From Phycisphaeraceae bacterium (GTDB lineage: Bacteria > Planctomycetota > Phycisphaerae > Phycisphaerales > Zrk34): a stretch of DNA of 41,794 bases. Location: contig JANQQT010000306.1 in assembly GCA_028284925.1 (NCBI GenBank), positions 1 through 41,794 of the forward strand, read 5' to 3'. Numbering within the stretch: position 1 is the first letter of the stretch; the number at the start of each line of letters is the position of its first letter. The notes beneath the pieces were generated by a model, which ran no database searches, was not told the DNA's origin, and saw nothing but the letters and a program-made list of their open reading frames with translations. Shown here one piece after another: positions 26,301 through 33,387 of this stretch. Both the position numbers and the translations under genes were made by a program.

Positions 26301-27444
26301 TCTCACTGGTGCGCAATCCCTCACGACAACCGACAATATTACCTTCACCCTCTCAGGCCTATCCTCCATCACCTCAACAGACGGAGCCTACACACTCTCC
26401 CTTGACGCCTCTGCCTCCAACATCACTGACAATGCATCCAATACCCTCGTCCAGGACGCCTCAGAATCCTGGACTCTCACCACAGGCTCACCCGAAGTCG
26501 ATGTCTACCTCGTCCCACGCATCGCTCCTTCATCCAACCACACCAGCATCACGCTCCCAACATCCGACAACGACCCTGCCACCGGCGCCGGCAACTTCGG
26601 CCCCAACCAGTTCTACCAGCGCGAACAGAACAACTTCCTCACCGAAATCTGGATCAAGTCCGACCAGTTCCCCGTCGCCATTGAGTCCGGCCAGGTCTCC
26701 CTCCAATTCAACTCCCTCTACGTCACACCCATCGCCATCCAACACGGGGACATCTTCAACAACGCAACCTCTCAGTTCATCGACGCCGTCAATGGAACTC
26801 TCTTCTTCGGCGGCTCAACCTCCCAAAACGACCTTGGCGATAACGAGTTCGTCATGCTGGGTCGCGTCCTCTTCCAATCCGATGCGCCCATCGATCCAAC
26901 CACCCTCGGTGCCGCACAGCTCCGCCCATTCAACGCCCAAATCCAATTCGCGGATACTGGAAACGCATTCACACTTATCGATTCCAGCCCCGCCGATGCC
27001 GACACGCAGGCGCCCCTTCAGATCGACATCCGCCCCGTCATTTACGACTTCGACAACAACAACATCGTAAACTTCTCAGACCTCGGCCTATTCCTCCCTG
27101 CTCGCGGCGAGATCGTCGGTGGCTCAGTACCGCCCTACACAACATGGGCCGACTTCAACGGTGACAACGAAGTGGACGCCGTCGACCTCAACCTCCTCCT
27201 CTCTGCCTTCGGCAAATCCTTCAGCGACCCGTCCATCAATTACAGCCCCAGCGGCTTGTCCGAACAATCCTCCTTCGGTGGAGCTGGTGCTTCCGGTGCT
27301 TCCGGGGGTGTTGATGGGTTCTTTGTCGACCTTCTCTCTGAAGCCCAATCCGATGCCGATGACGATAGTGCTTCTGCCTCAACTTCCTCTTCCACAACAC
27401 CAACAATCAACACACTCGGCATCGCCAAGGCCATCAATGCCTGA
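20365..27444 (+). CDS. Giant CotH-kinase surface protein with lamin-tail, chitobiase-C, LamG, cohesin-like and dockerin modules
   Basis: ATG 20365 is fixed by TAAGGAGGA and gives 2359 residues. In order: a basic N-terminus and LEPR-XLL-like EALEQRMLMS (about 54-63); lamin-tail 1 (64-180); chitobiase-C (392-470, IRYTTDGSDP); CotH kinase (523-830) with IRIRGGFSRSGNNPKHAFRL, TFLRDVFSRDVMRD and FFEHDSEHSLD; chitobiase-C 2 (952-1035); a lamin-tail domain opened at 1042, interrupted by LamG (1147-1320) and a carbohydrate-binding-like segment, and completed at about 1506-1609; lamin-tails at 1617-1750 and 1759-1925; a Big-like domain (1933-2043); a cohesin-like domain (2046-2222); and dockerin loops DFDNNNIVNFSD and DFNGDNEVDAVD (2229-2287). 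A Ser/Asp/Gly-rich tail ends it. Known CotH proteins phosphorylate secreted proteins. Surface location is inferred. Confidence 0.88.
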   Translation: MPTSSVRRRRSTFLQNYLGLNRSNHPSNDQISNTLNTNLGLPSISDFTVANAFEALEQRMLMSVVISEFVADNNNTLDDEDGSSSDWIELFNPDDTPADLSNFYLTDNASDLTKWQIPVGVTLDPGQFLVIFASEKNRAVAGSELHTNFKLSAGGEYLGLIDPDGSTVVHEYAPEFPQQFEDVGYGLAMGQSETIILDQGVPARAHIPTSGALGLSWTQTNFTPDASWLSGTTGVGYDYSGLIGLDVGAMRNVNQSVYARVEFNITNPNEFSGLLLRMKYEDGFIAYLNGEKIAAQNDPDSPQWNSGATSLNDDSDAVVFEEFEVSQFLHLLQPGTNVLAFHGLNASLNSSDILILPQLVGTQVANFDPNDPGYLEVATPNGPNVDTSPGFVSDVQLSVDHGFYDAPFQLEVTTTELDAQIRYTTDGSDPTETSTLYTGPITISQTTAFRARAFKGDLTPSTIKTATYLFTSDIVNQSPTGAPPAGFPFGWGGNTVDYGMDPDIVNSPTWGPQMHDALTSIPSFSVVTDEDNLFDASTGIYANAGNRGRAWERPTSLELIDPNGNEEGFTIDAGIRIRGGFSRSGNNPKHAFRLFFRSEYGEGKLDYPLFGDEGVDKFDGFDLRTTQNYSWSFQNSDRNTFLRDVFSRDVMRDINNPYTRSRYYHLYINGHYWGLFQTEERPEADFASSYFGGEPEDYDVVKPTPGKDIEATDGNLDAYNRLYDEFIAGDLDNNEKYYRLQGLNPDGTRNENYERYLDVQNIMDYMIVTYYTADADGPGSRFTRPGPNNFFGIYNRENPDGFKFFEHDSEHSLDTGNAAGANFNMVTPLLSNHGGAGNREHFNPHWMHEQLILNNLEYRTEFADRTYRHFFNDGPLTAQHARAFLQARAAQIDSAIIAESARWGDAKRSTPFTKDTWLNAINNTYNFTNTRVNTVLGQLRSQGWYPDVAGLTFQINGSDQYGGDIDLGDTLAISGGGGATIYFTTDGADPRLPGGGINPAARIYDQSFELNSSVNVFARAFTGSEWSPLASALFLAGDVPPLRITELNFNPAPPNDPSPFLATDFEYIEIQNTGDEPVNLSSIKIVNGVEFAFPSNNAQTLAAGSFSSGPGAFTFLDDAINGTSNPAFATGNHDGAGGVGGGGTTVRFDGSDNRIDVGNASDLNFDTSDPFTLSAWIRTDATSGEIMQKSEPTGTSRRGYRLGINALGQLDFWLNHNLISERMFVKSVTGGINDNQWHHVMVTYDGTGSLSSINMFIDGVDAGTTVSGSAGGITNSIQTTEPFTIGSRGSTLGYFDGSIDDPAVFNAALTSSDAADLFGASNYANAVNALNPVAYWQLSDPSGPTAVDETGNNPGTYINFDPTDFNKSGPNSDGGLHVQLGPGATNSPSSGAWTKSFNLNATAEVHISFDYRLLLADSLDADDFAEVHVLLDGQPLGSDINNAVLHLTGNDPTDSGWQTFNLQLSIDPGEHTLAFGVYSNKLDAADESVDLFIDNVEAVTVPQETSLQPGEFGLLVRNAAAFQTRYDTSNMRILGEFTGALKNSGERIELIDPFGQVIHDFDYEGDWYDSTAGQGYSLAVRDPNQPLELWTKKIGWKPSGLPNGSPGAADTGLNPESIVINEISAHTDDLAGDKIELHNTTDQPIDVTGWFLSDDKDDLTKYQIPTTPPIPAGGFLVLTQVDHFGSAFALSELGETLHFSSSDQSGGLGGLRESQSFRASEVGDSFTRYITSEGDVRFPIASVPTFGSQNANPRVGPIAITEIMYNPADPADVEFIELLNTSSTSVPLFDPANPANTWRFTDGIDFTFPANQTIQPAERFLVVPIEPSVFRAQYNIDPAVKIYGPYTGALSNNGEDLELSRPTKPEPDSFIPMILVDQVRYNDTAPWAELADGQGHSLNRINPHAYANDVINWTSGIPGGTPGEDDPTIDTVAPVVQITNVSPDPRNTLVDSINIFFTEPVNGFTIDDLTLTLNDGSNLLTGAQSLTTTDNITFTLSGLSSITSTDGAYTLSLDASASNITDNASNTLVQDASESWTLTTGSPEVDVYLVPRIAPSSNHTSITLPTSDNDPATGAGNFGPNQFYQREQNNFLTEIWIKSDQFPVAIESGQVSLQFNSLYVTPIAIQHGDIFNNATSQFIDAVNGTLFFGGSTSQNDLGDNEFVMLGRVLFQSDAPIDPTTLGAAQLRPFNAQIQFADTGNAFTLIDSSPADADTQAPLQIDIRPVIYDFDNNNIVNFSDLGLFLPARGEIVGGSVPPYTTWADFNGDNEVDAVDLNLLLSAFGKSFSDPSINYSPSGLSEQSSFGGAGASGASGGVDGFFVDLLSEAQSDADDDSASASTSSSTTPTINTLGIAKAINA

Positions 27445-27470
27445 ACCCATCCGAATCCCCCTATAAACCC

Positions 27471-27506
27471 AAAAGGCATCCCTCGCACCGAGGGGATGCC
27501 TTTTTT
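27471..27506 (+). terminator. Strong rho-independent terminator of the CotH cluster
   Basis: GGCATCCCTC (27475-27484) pairs with GAGGGGATGCC (27490-27500) with one bulged base and a 5-nt loop, followed by six T. A-residues on the left side could let it act on the other strand too. It lies 27 bp after the CotH stop. Confidence 0.92.
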
Positions 27507-27513
27507 CATACGC

Positions 27514-27519
27514 TACAAT
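27514..27519 (+). promoter_or_regulatory. -10-like hexamer just before glcD
   Basis: TACAAT ends 6 nt before the ATG at 27526, so transcription would begin at or next to the start codon. No -35 is visible, since that position lies inside the terminator hairpin. Confidence 0.4.
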
Positions 27520-27525
27520 AACTCC

Positions 27526-28980
27526 ATGAACCCCCAGGCCATCATTGCTGAACTCCGCCACGTACTCGGCCACGATAACGTCCTCGCCGATCCCTCCCAA
27601 CTCATGGCCTACGAATGCGATGGCTTCCCCATCGCAAAATCAATCCCACTCGCCGTCGCATTCCCCACCACCACCCAACAAGTCGCCCGGACCGCAACCT
27701 TCCTCGCCAAAAACAACATCCAGATCGTCCCACGCGGCTCCGGCACAGGCCTTACTGGTGCAAGCGTCGCATTCGACGGTGGCGTCATCGTCTGCGTCTC
27801 CAAAATGACAACCATCCTCGAAGTCGATATCTCCAACCGCACCGCCACCGTCGAACCCGGTGTACGAAACCTCCAACTCACCGAACACGTCAACAACCTC
27901 CCCGGCGGCGAACACCTCCACTTTGCACCCGACCCATCCTCTCAACGTGCCTCCACCATCGGCGGAAACGCCGCCACCAACGCCGGAGGCCTCCACACCC
28001 TCAAATACGGCGTCACCACCAACCACGTCCTTGGCGTTGAAATCGTCCTCCCCGATGGCTCCATCATCAACACACGAACCAATTCCCTCTACGACACCCA
28101 CGGCCCCGACCTCACCGCCCTCATCTGCGGCTCCGAAGGCACACTCGGCATCATCACCAAAGTCATCGTCCGACTTACCCCACGACCCGTAGCCTTCCGC
28201 ACCATTGTCGCCATCTTCGACTCCACCCGTAACGCAACCCAGGCCGTCGCCGATGTCATCGCCGCAGGCGTCCTCCCCGCCGCCCTCGAAATGATGGACG
28301 GCTCAATGGTCCGGGTCATCGAAGACGCCTTCCACATGGGCTTCCCCCAGGACGCCGCCGCACTCCTTCTTATCGAACTCGACGGCGTCGATGCCACCCT
28401 CGATCAACAAATGCACCGCGTCGTCGACCTCTGCAACCAAAACCACGCCTCCGATGTCCAGTGCTCCTCCGACCCCAAAAAACGCGCCGAACTCTGGTCC
28501 GCTCGAAAACAGGCCTTCGGCGCAATTGGGCGCATCAGTCCATCCTACTGCACACAGGATGCATGCGTCCCACGCTCCACTCTCCCCGATGTCCTCGAAC
28601 ACGTCATGCAGATTGGCGAGAAACACAAACTCAAAATCACCAACGTCTTCCACGCAGGCGATGGCAACGTACACCCCATTCTCCTCTTCGATGAAGACGA
28701 TCCCGAACAGGTCCACCGCATCATGCTTGCCTCCCATGAAATCATCGAATACTGCCTCTCAGTCGGCGGCGTCATCACCGGCGAACACGGCGTCGGTGTC
28801 GAAAAACTACCCCTCATGCAAAAAATGTTCGACCCCCAGACACTTACCGTCTTCGACACCATCAAAAAAGCTTTCGATGCCACCGAGACCATCAACGCCG
28901 GCAAACTCATCCCCTCGCCAAAACTCAACGTTGATCTCCTCAAACCCACCGCCCCAAACATCCCCGGTGGAGCCATGTAG
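27526..28980 (+). CDS. GlcD-type FAD-linked oxidase (glycolate/D-lactate oxidase subunit)
   Basis: The 484-residue product is a flavoprotein of the glycolate oxidase GlcD / D-lactate dehydrogenase family (FAD_binding_4 and FAD-oxidase C domains). The FAD site has IVPRGSGTGLTGASV and FAPDPSSQRASTIGGNAATN, followed by GGLHTLKYGVTTNHVLGVEI. The C-terminal domain has NVFHAGDGNVHPILLFDEDD with the His active-site region and GGVITGEHGVGVEKL. It oxidises 2-hydroxy acids; the substrate is not determined here. ATG 27526 is chosen because the longer frame would start within the preceding terminator. There is no ribosome site, but TACAAT lies 6 nt upstream, which suggests a leaderless mRNA. No glcE or glcF is adjacent. 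Confidence 0.93.
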   Translation: MNPQAIIAELRHVLGHDNVLADPSQLMAYECDGFPIAKSIPLAVAFPTTTQQVARTATFLAKNNIQIVPRGSGTGLTGASVAFDGGVIVCVSKMTTILEVDISNRTATVEPGVRNLQLTEHVNNLPGGEHLHFAPDPSSQRASTIGGNAATNAGGLHTLKYGVTTNHVLGVEIVLPDGSIINTRTNSLYDTHGPDLTALICGSEGTLGIITKVIVRLTPRPVAFRTIVAIFDSTRNATQAVADVIAAGVLPAALEMMDGSMVRVIEDAFHMGFPQDAAALLLIELDGVDATLDQQMHRVVDLCNQNHASDVQCSSDPKKRAELWSARKQAFGAIGRISPSYCTQDACVPRSTLPDVLEHVMQIGEKHKLKITNVFHAGDGNVHPILLFDEDDPEQVHRIMLASHEIIEYCLSVGGVITGEHGVGVEKLPLMQKMFDPQTLTVFDTIKKAFDATETINAGKLIPSPKLNVDLLKPTAPNIPGGAM

Positions 28981-29012
28981 TTACACCAAAAAAATACCAC
29001 ACCCAATCAGCA

Positions 29013-29022
29013 GTAGGGGGGG
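29013..29022 (+). repeat. GTAGGGGGGG motif, third occurrence
   Basis: GTAGGGGGGGA occurs here between two convergent genes and exactly at 7632-7642 in the kinase gene; a shorter form GTAGGGGGG is at 7728-7736. These G7 runs stand out on an otherwise C-rich strand. Function is unknown. Confidence 0.4.
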
Positions 29023-29048
29023 ACCGCCCATCTTCCCCGGCTCAGCCC

Positions 29049-30014
29049 CTAACCATCAAGCGTCCCCAACTTGATCTCCCTCTTATCAAACCGATCATCC
29101 CCCCGCCTCACAAACCAGCCAATCCGATTCTCATTCGCCGCATACAAAATACCCAGCAAATGCATCACCATGATCAGCAGATACAGTTCCACTGCCGTAA
29201 TCAATATCGACCCCACGTAAGGAACGTCCGCAACCCAATTCACCAACAAATAGGCCGCAACCACCGCCCCAATCTCCAACCCCCAGATCAACACATAGTC
29301 CAAAAACGTCTTCAGGATCGCCGGAATCACCTTATGCGGCAACATCCCCCAGACACTCTCATGCATGCACATCGAAATCACCGCCATCGGAAAGTAAAAC
29401 AACCCCAGACCCAAAATGACATTGAAAGCGATCACGCTCGATCCATCGCTCGACCAATACCAAAACGCTGGAACCAGCGTCACACATAACGCATAGAAAA
29501 ACCGAAGCGTCGGCAAAATCACATCATCCCACCAATCCGTAATCTCTGGCCAATACGGTATCTCCTCATTCCCTCGAGCCGTCTCCTCAACAACACGCAT
29601 CAAAAACGCAAACAGATAAAAAAGAAATGGCGCCACCAACACCGCCGGCAAAGCCGCCACCACACCAAACCTGCTGAACAGTTCCACCGCCCCAAACAAC
29701 TCTTCAATCACACCCAGAAACACCGTTCCGAACAAAAACATCGCCCACCCCGTCCCACGAAACGGATAACCAGCCGCACTACCCAGTCGCGCAAATAACG
29801 CTCGATCATCCACAACCTCGCCTGCATTCACATTCTCACTCAATCGAACACACGGCTCCTTGCACTTCTTGCACGTCGCCAATTCCTCAATGCCGCCCAC
29901 CATGCGCACATTCACATCCTCATCCCGTATCTCAGCTCCACAAGCTTCACAATACCATTCCGCCTGCTTCATCATCCTAACCCCACCCACTTCATCTGCC
30001 TTGAACTTCGCCAT
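29049..30014 (-). CDS. Membrane protein with N-terminal zinc ribbon, function unknown
   Basis: The 321-residue product has two CxxC pairs near the start (EWYCEACGAEI and ATCKKCKEPC), typical of a zinc ribbon, then about six membrane segments, including GWAMFLFGTVFLGVI, ALPAVLVAPFLFYLFAFLM, FNVILGLGLFYFPMAVISM and SILITAVELYLLIMVMHLLG. A cytoplasmic loop holds EEIPYWPEITDWWDDVILP, common in DUF4013-like multipass proteins. I do not recognise a precise family. ATG 30014 is chosen because GGAGG lies 5 nt upstream; the longer frame to 30071 would add 19 residues. It is divergent from lnt and convergent with glcD. Its coding strand is G-rich, the opposite of its neighbours. Confidence 0.75.
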   Translation of the reverse strand: MAKFKADEVGGVRMMKQAEWYCEACGAEIRDEDVNVRMVGGIEELATCKKCKEPCVRLSENVNAGEVVDDRALFARLGSAAGYPFRGTGWAMFLFGTVFLGVIEELFGAVELFSRFGVVAALPAVLVAPFLFYLFAFLMRVVEETARGNEEIPYWPEITDWWDDVILPTLRFFYALCVTLVPAFWYWSSDGSSVIAFNVILGLGLFYFPMAVISMCMHESVWGMLPHKVIPAILKTFLDYVLIWGLEIGAVVAAYLLVNWVADVPYVGSILITAVELYLLIMVMHLLGILYAANENRIGWFVRRGDDRFDKREIKLGTLDG

Positions 30015-30081
30015 AAAAGCCTCCGAACTTCCAATTCCCCGCCTCTCTCCAACACCTGAATCATACCCCACCCGACCCGCC

Positions 30082-30087
30082 TAACAT
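30082..30087 (+). promoter_or_regulatory. -10-like hexamer just before lnt
   Basis: TAACAT ends 7 nt before the lnt ATG. It matches four of six positions and there is no ribosome site between it and the start. It is weak support for a leaderless transcript. Confidence 0.25.
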
Positions 30088-30094
30088 ACCCCCA

Positions 30095-31885
30095 ATGCCA
30101 CATCCACCACGCCATCCCACCCATTTCCCAATAACAACATACCGCGCCCAATCCCTCCTCCTCCTTGCGTGGGCCGCCCTCTTCATCCTCATTCTCCCTA
30201 CCCCAAACCTCTGGCCCCTCGCCTACTTCACCCTCATCCCCCTCACCCTCACCGCCGCACTCGCCCCCCAGCGACGACGCATCCTCCTCCTCGCCTCACT
30301 CTTCGCCTGGCTCTGGGGCCTCGCCGCAATCCAATGGATCATCCCCGTCACACTCCCCGGCTACTTCGCCTTCGCCGCCTACCTCGCCCTCTACCCCATC
30401 CTCTTTGTCATTCTCATCAGACTCTTTGCCCGACGCTTCAATCTCCCCTTCATGCTCACCGTCCCCCTCGCATGGGTCACCACCGAATACCTCCGCGGCC
30501 TCGCCATCAACGGTTTCCCTTGGTTCCTTCTCGCCCACTCCCAACCCACCATCCTCATTCAGACCGCCGACCTCTTCGGTACATACTTCATTTCCTTTAC
30601 CATCGCCCTCACCAACGGCGCACTCTGCGACCTCATCCTCCTCCACCTCGCCAAACGCAAAAACCCTTCTGCGCCGTCAAGCAAAAAACGCTTCGCAACA
30701 CTCATCGCCATCCCCCTTACCCTCCTCATCTTCTCCCTCGCCTATGGCTACTTCCGCATCCAGCAAACCGATACTTCCACCGATTCCCTCCGCATCGCCG
30801 TCATTCAAACCAACATCCCCCAATCCAACAAGGACTTCCCCGAACCTGGCGAAGAAGCCGCTGCCTTCAAACGCATGATCGAACTTTCAACCCAGGCCAT
30901 GCAATCCGACCCACCCCCGCACGTCATCGTCTGGCCCGAAACCTCACTCCCCTACGCGATCAACGATGAAGCGCTCACCGCATTCCACGCGGAAAACGCC
31001 CGCGTCCAATCCTTCTTCACCCAACGCAAACTTACCCCCGAAGAGCGCGCCGAATTTAACTTCAAATACGACTTCCCCCACGATCGCTACCGCACACAAC
31101 TCGCCGACTTCGCACGAAAACACAAAGTCACCCTCATCGTCGGCGCCCACGCCAAATTCGATCACTACTTCAAAACCTCTGACAAATACATCTACTTCAA
31201 CGCCTCCTTCAAATCCAAGACCAACGCCGCTTACCAGATCGATCCCTCCGGAAAAATCCGCGCCCGCTACGACAAAATCCACCGCGTCCCCTTCGGCGAG
31301 TACATCCCCGGCGTCGAATCCATACCCTGGCTCAAAAAACAATTCCTCAAACTCACACCCTACGGGTCCGACTACACCCTCACCCCCGGCAAACAGGTCG
31401 TCCACTTCCAGACCACCGCCAATAACCAAACCTTCCGCCTCGCCGCGCCAATCTGCTTCGAAGACGTCGTCAGCTACATCCCCCGAAAAATGATCTGGCG
31501 GGATGGCAAACGCGCTGCAGACATCCTCCTCAACCTCTCAAACGATGGTTGGTTCGCAGGTTCCGCCGAAGGCCCCCAGCACGAACAACTCGCCCGTTTT
31601 CGCTGCGTCGAAAATCGAACCCCCATGGCCCGGTCCGTCAACACAGGCGTAAGCAGCTTCATCGATTCCGCCGGCCGTGTCCTCCAACGTGTCCAAAAAG
31701 ACGGAAAAACCCAGTCAATCGACGGCTTCGCTGTCCGGAATCTCCACAAAGACCCCCGAAAAACCCTCTTCGCTTCCATCGGCGATCTCTTCGCCCTGAT
31801 CACCCTCATCGTAACATCTGCCCTCCTCCTCACCCTTTTCATCCGAAGGTTTCGATGTTCCGGGCCCCTTCCAACCGATGAATAG
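30095..31885 (+). CDS. lnt: Apolipoprotein N-acyltransferase
   Basis: Lnt transfers an acyl chain to the N-terminal Cys of apolipoproteins in the inner membrane, the last step of lipoprotein maturation. The N-terminal half has about six membrane segments (for example SLLLLAWAALFILILPTP). The C-terminal half is a nitrilase fold with catalytic Glu282 in VWPETSLPY, Lys394 in YDKIHRVPFGEYIPG and Cys454 in APICFEDVVSYIP, then LLNLSNDGWFAGSAEGPQHE. It has 596 residues, longer than the roughly 510 of Escherichia coli, mainly from an insert after the Glu (about 295-335). The enzyme suits the two predicted lipoproteins in the window. There is no Shine-Dalgarno sequence before ATG 30095. Confidence 0.93.
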   Translation: MPHPPRHPTHFPITTYRAQSLLLLAWAALFILILPTPNLWPLAYFTLIPLTLTAALAPQRRRILLLASLFAWLWGLAAIQWIIPVTLPGYFAFAAYLALYPILFVILIRLFARRFNLPFMLTVPLAWVTTEYLRGLAINGFPWFLLAHSQPTILIQTADLFGTYFISFTIALTNGALCDLILLHLAKRKNPSAPSSKKRFATLIAIPLTLLIFSLAYGYFRIQQTDTSTDSLRIAVIQTNIPQSNKDFPEPGEEAAAFKRMIELSTQAMQSDPPPHVIVWPETSLPYAINDEALTAFHAENARVQSFFTQRKLTPEERAEFNFKYDFPHDRYRTQLADFARKHKVTLIVGAHAKFDHYFKTSDKYIYFNASFKSKTNAAYQIDPSGKIRARYDKIHRVPFGEYIPGVESIPWLKKQFLKLTPYGSDYTLTPGKQVVHFQTTANNQTFRLAAPICFEDVVSYIPRKMIWRDGKRAADILLNLSNDGWFAGSAEGPQHEQLARFRCVENRTPMARSVNTGVSSFIDSAGRVLQRVQKDGKTQSIDGFAVRNLHKDPRKTLFASIGDLFALITLIVTSALLLTLFIRRFRCSGPLPTDE

Positions 31886-31890
31886 ACAAA

Positions 31891-31936
31891 CGCGCGCTCC
31901 AGGGCATCCGTCTATCCCGCGCGCTGAACGATTTTC
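31891..31936 (+). terminator. Possible terminator after lnt
   Basis: GCGCGC (31892-31897) pairs with GCGCGC (31919-31924), with inner GGG/CCC pairing and a TCCA bulge. It is followed by TGAACGATTTTC, a weak T-tract. It lies in the 72-bp gap before the HEAT-repeat gene. Confidence 0.4.
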
Positions 31937-31957
31937 GTCTCCACGGAAGGAAACAAA

Positions 31958-33256
31958 ATGAATCCACTCACCAGGTCACCCATCGCTACACTCTTCCTCG
32001 TCTCCCTCTTCCTCATTACTCCGCAACTTGCTGCCGAAGACGCCAAAACCAAAAACACCAAACCCAACAACCTCTCCGATCTCGACAACGCGCTCGAAAA
32101 TCCCACAGCCCCGGCCCCAAAGGGAACTCAACCCAAAAAAACAACCAAGCCCGCCCAAAAGAATTCGACGAAACCCGCGCCCAAAAAGACCACCACACCT
32201 CCACCGACAAAGACCACCCCCAATAAAACAAAGGTCGCCCTCCCCGAACCCTTTGAAACCGCCCGACAAAACGCCATCGATGAACTCATCCGCGCCTCCG
32301 TCAGCAAATACCCCATCCTTCGCGCCAACGCCATCGAAGCCATGCAACTCATTCCCTCACGCGCACTCCCCCTTACGCATCGCGGCCTCACCGACAAAAA
32401 CCCCGGCATCAGGTTCATCGCCACCGTCACCGCGGGCATGCTCAAACTCAAACCGCTCATCCCCGCCATCAAGCCGCTTCTCAACGACACCGACCCCTCC
32501 GTACGCGCCGCCGCCATCTACACCCTTCACACACTTGGCGAAAAAATCTCTCTCAACCCCCTCGCGAAATACCTCTCCTCCGACTCCCCCCGCGTCCGCG
32601 CCAACGTCGCCATGCTCCTCGGCCTCATCGGCGAGCCCTCCGCAATCCCCATGCTCGCACGCTCCGCACGCATCCCCATGCCGCGCACCGCCAAGGAAAG
32701 AGTCGAACTCGTCAGAATCCAGATCGCAGAAGCCATGGCAAGGCTCGGCGACCAGAAAGCCCTCGTCATGCTCCGCGCCGGAACCATGCGAAACAAACTC
32801 CCCGAAGTCCAGATGGTCTCACTCAACGCCATTGGCCTCCTCGGCGATGAAGTCGCCGTCGGCGCACTCCAACCCTGGCTCGAAGTCCGCATGATCGAAG
32901 TCCGCCTCGCCGCCGCGACCACCATGGGACAGGTCGCCCGAAAGGACGCTCCCACAAGCCAGAAGATCAAATCATGGCTCGGTCGCCTCGAACAACGCGC
33001 CCTACCCGTCATACTCAGGGAGGCCAATCACACACGCGTCACCGTCAGGAAACAGGTCGCCTTCGCCCTCGGCTGGTTCAACGATCCCGTCGGCCTCAAC
33101 AACCTCAACCGCCTCCTCAAAGACAAAAATCAGGAGGTACGCGTCGCCGCAGCCGCCTCCATACTCCGCAGATGCCACCGCATCGACGCCGCTATCAGGA
33201 AAGGAGGGGCGAAAATACCCGTAACAGGTATTGACACGAGGCCCAATCGACGGTAA
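31958..33256 (+). CDS. Secreted HEAT-repeat protein with Lys/Pro/Thr-rich linker
   Basis: The 432-residue product has a signal peptide (IATLFLVSLFLITPQLAAED), a disordered KKTTKPAQKN / KTTTPPPTK linker (about 30-90), and then tandem HEAT-like repeats to near the C-terminus. Examples are DTDPSVRAAAIYTLHTLGEK, SPRVRANVAMLLGLIGEPSA and KNQEVRVAAAASILRRCHR. HEAT repeats make protein-protein scaffolds; the partner is unknown. GGAAGG lies about 6 nt before ATG 31958. It is downstream of lnt and upstream of the mre region. The basic linker could contact peptidoglycan or anionic polymers; that is inference. Confidence 0.82.
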   Translation: MNPLTRSPIATLFLVSLFLITPQLAAEDAKTKNTKPNNLSDLDNALENPTAPAPKGTQPKKTTKPAQKNSTKPAPKKTTTPPPTKTTPNKTKVALPEPFETARQNAIDELIRASVSKYPILRANAIEAMQLIPSRALPLTHRGLTDKNPGIRFIATVTAGMLKLKPLIPAIKPLLNDTDPSVRAAAIYTLHTLGEKISLNPLAKYLSSDSPRVRANVAMLLGLIGEPSAIPMLARSARIPMPRTAKERVELVRIQIAEAMARLGDQKALVMLRAGTMRNKLPEVQMVSLNAIGLLGDEVAVGALQPWLEVRMIEVRLAAATTMGQVARKDAPTSQKIKSWLGRLEQRALPVILREANHTRVTVRKQVAFALGWFNDPVGLNNLNRLLKDKNQEVRVAAAASILRRCHRIDAAIRKGGAKIPVTGIDTRPNRR

Positions 33257-33276
33257 AACTCTCTCTAGGAAGGTAC

Positions 33277-33304
33277 TGGTTAAATAACCAACGCCCGCTA
33301 TACT
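33277..33304 (+). promoter_or_regulatory. Promoter with operator-like palindrome before the coiled-coil protein
   Basis: TATACT at 33299-33304 is a five-of-six -10. The perfect inverted repeat TGGTTA-AA-TAACCA at 33277-33290 covers the place where the -35 should be, 8 bp upstream. The leader would be about 75 nt. A dimeric repressor or an activator that substitutes for the -35 could bind there. Confidence 0.5.
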
Positions 33305-33387
33305 GTGGAGCGCCAACCCCGGACGCACAAGTGTCCAGTTCCACAATCCCCTTTTTCAGAGCAGAATGAACCCTCGGAGGCGACCCG

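Noticed and set aside
27496-27525. Longer glcD start at 27496
   Set aside because: That ATG lies inside the stem of the CotH-cluster terminator and the added residues do not match the family.
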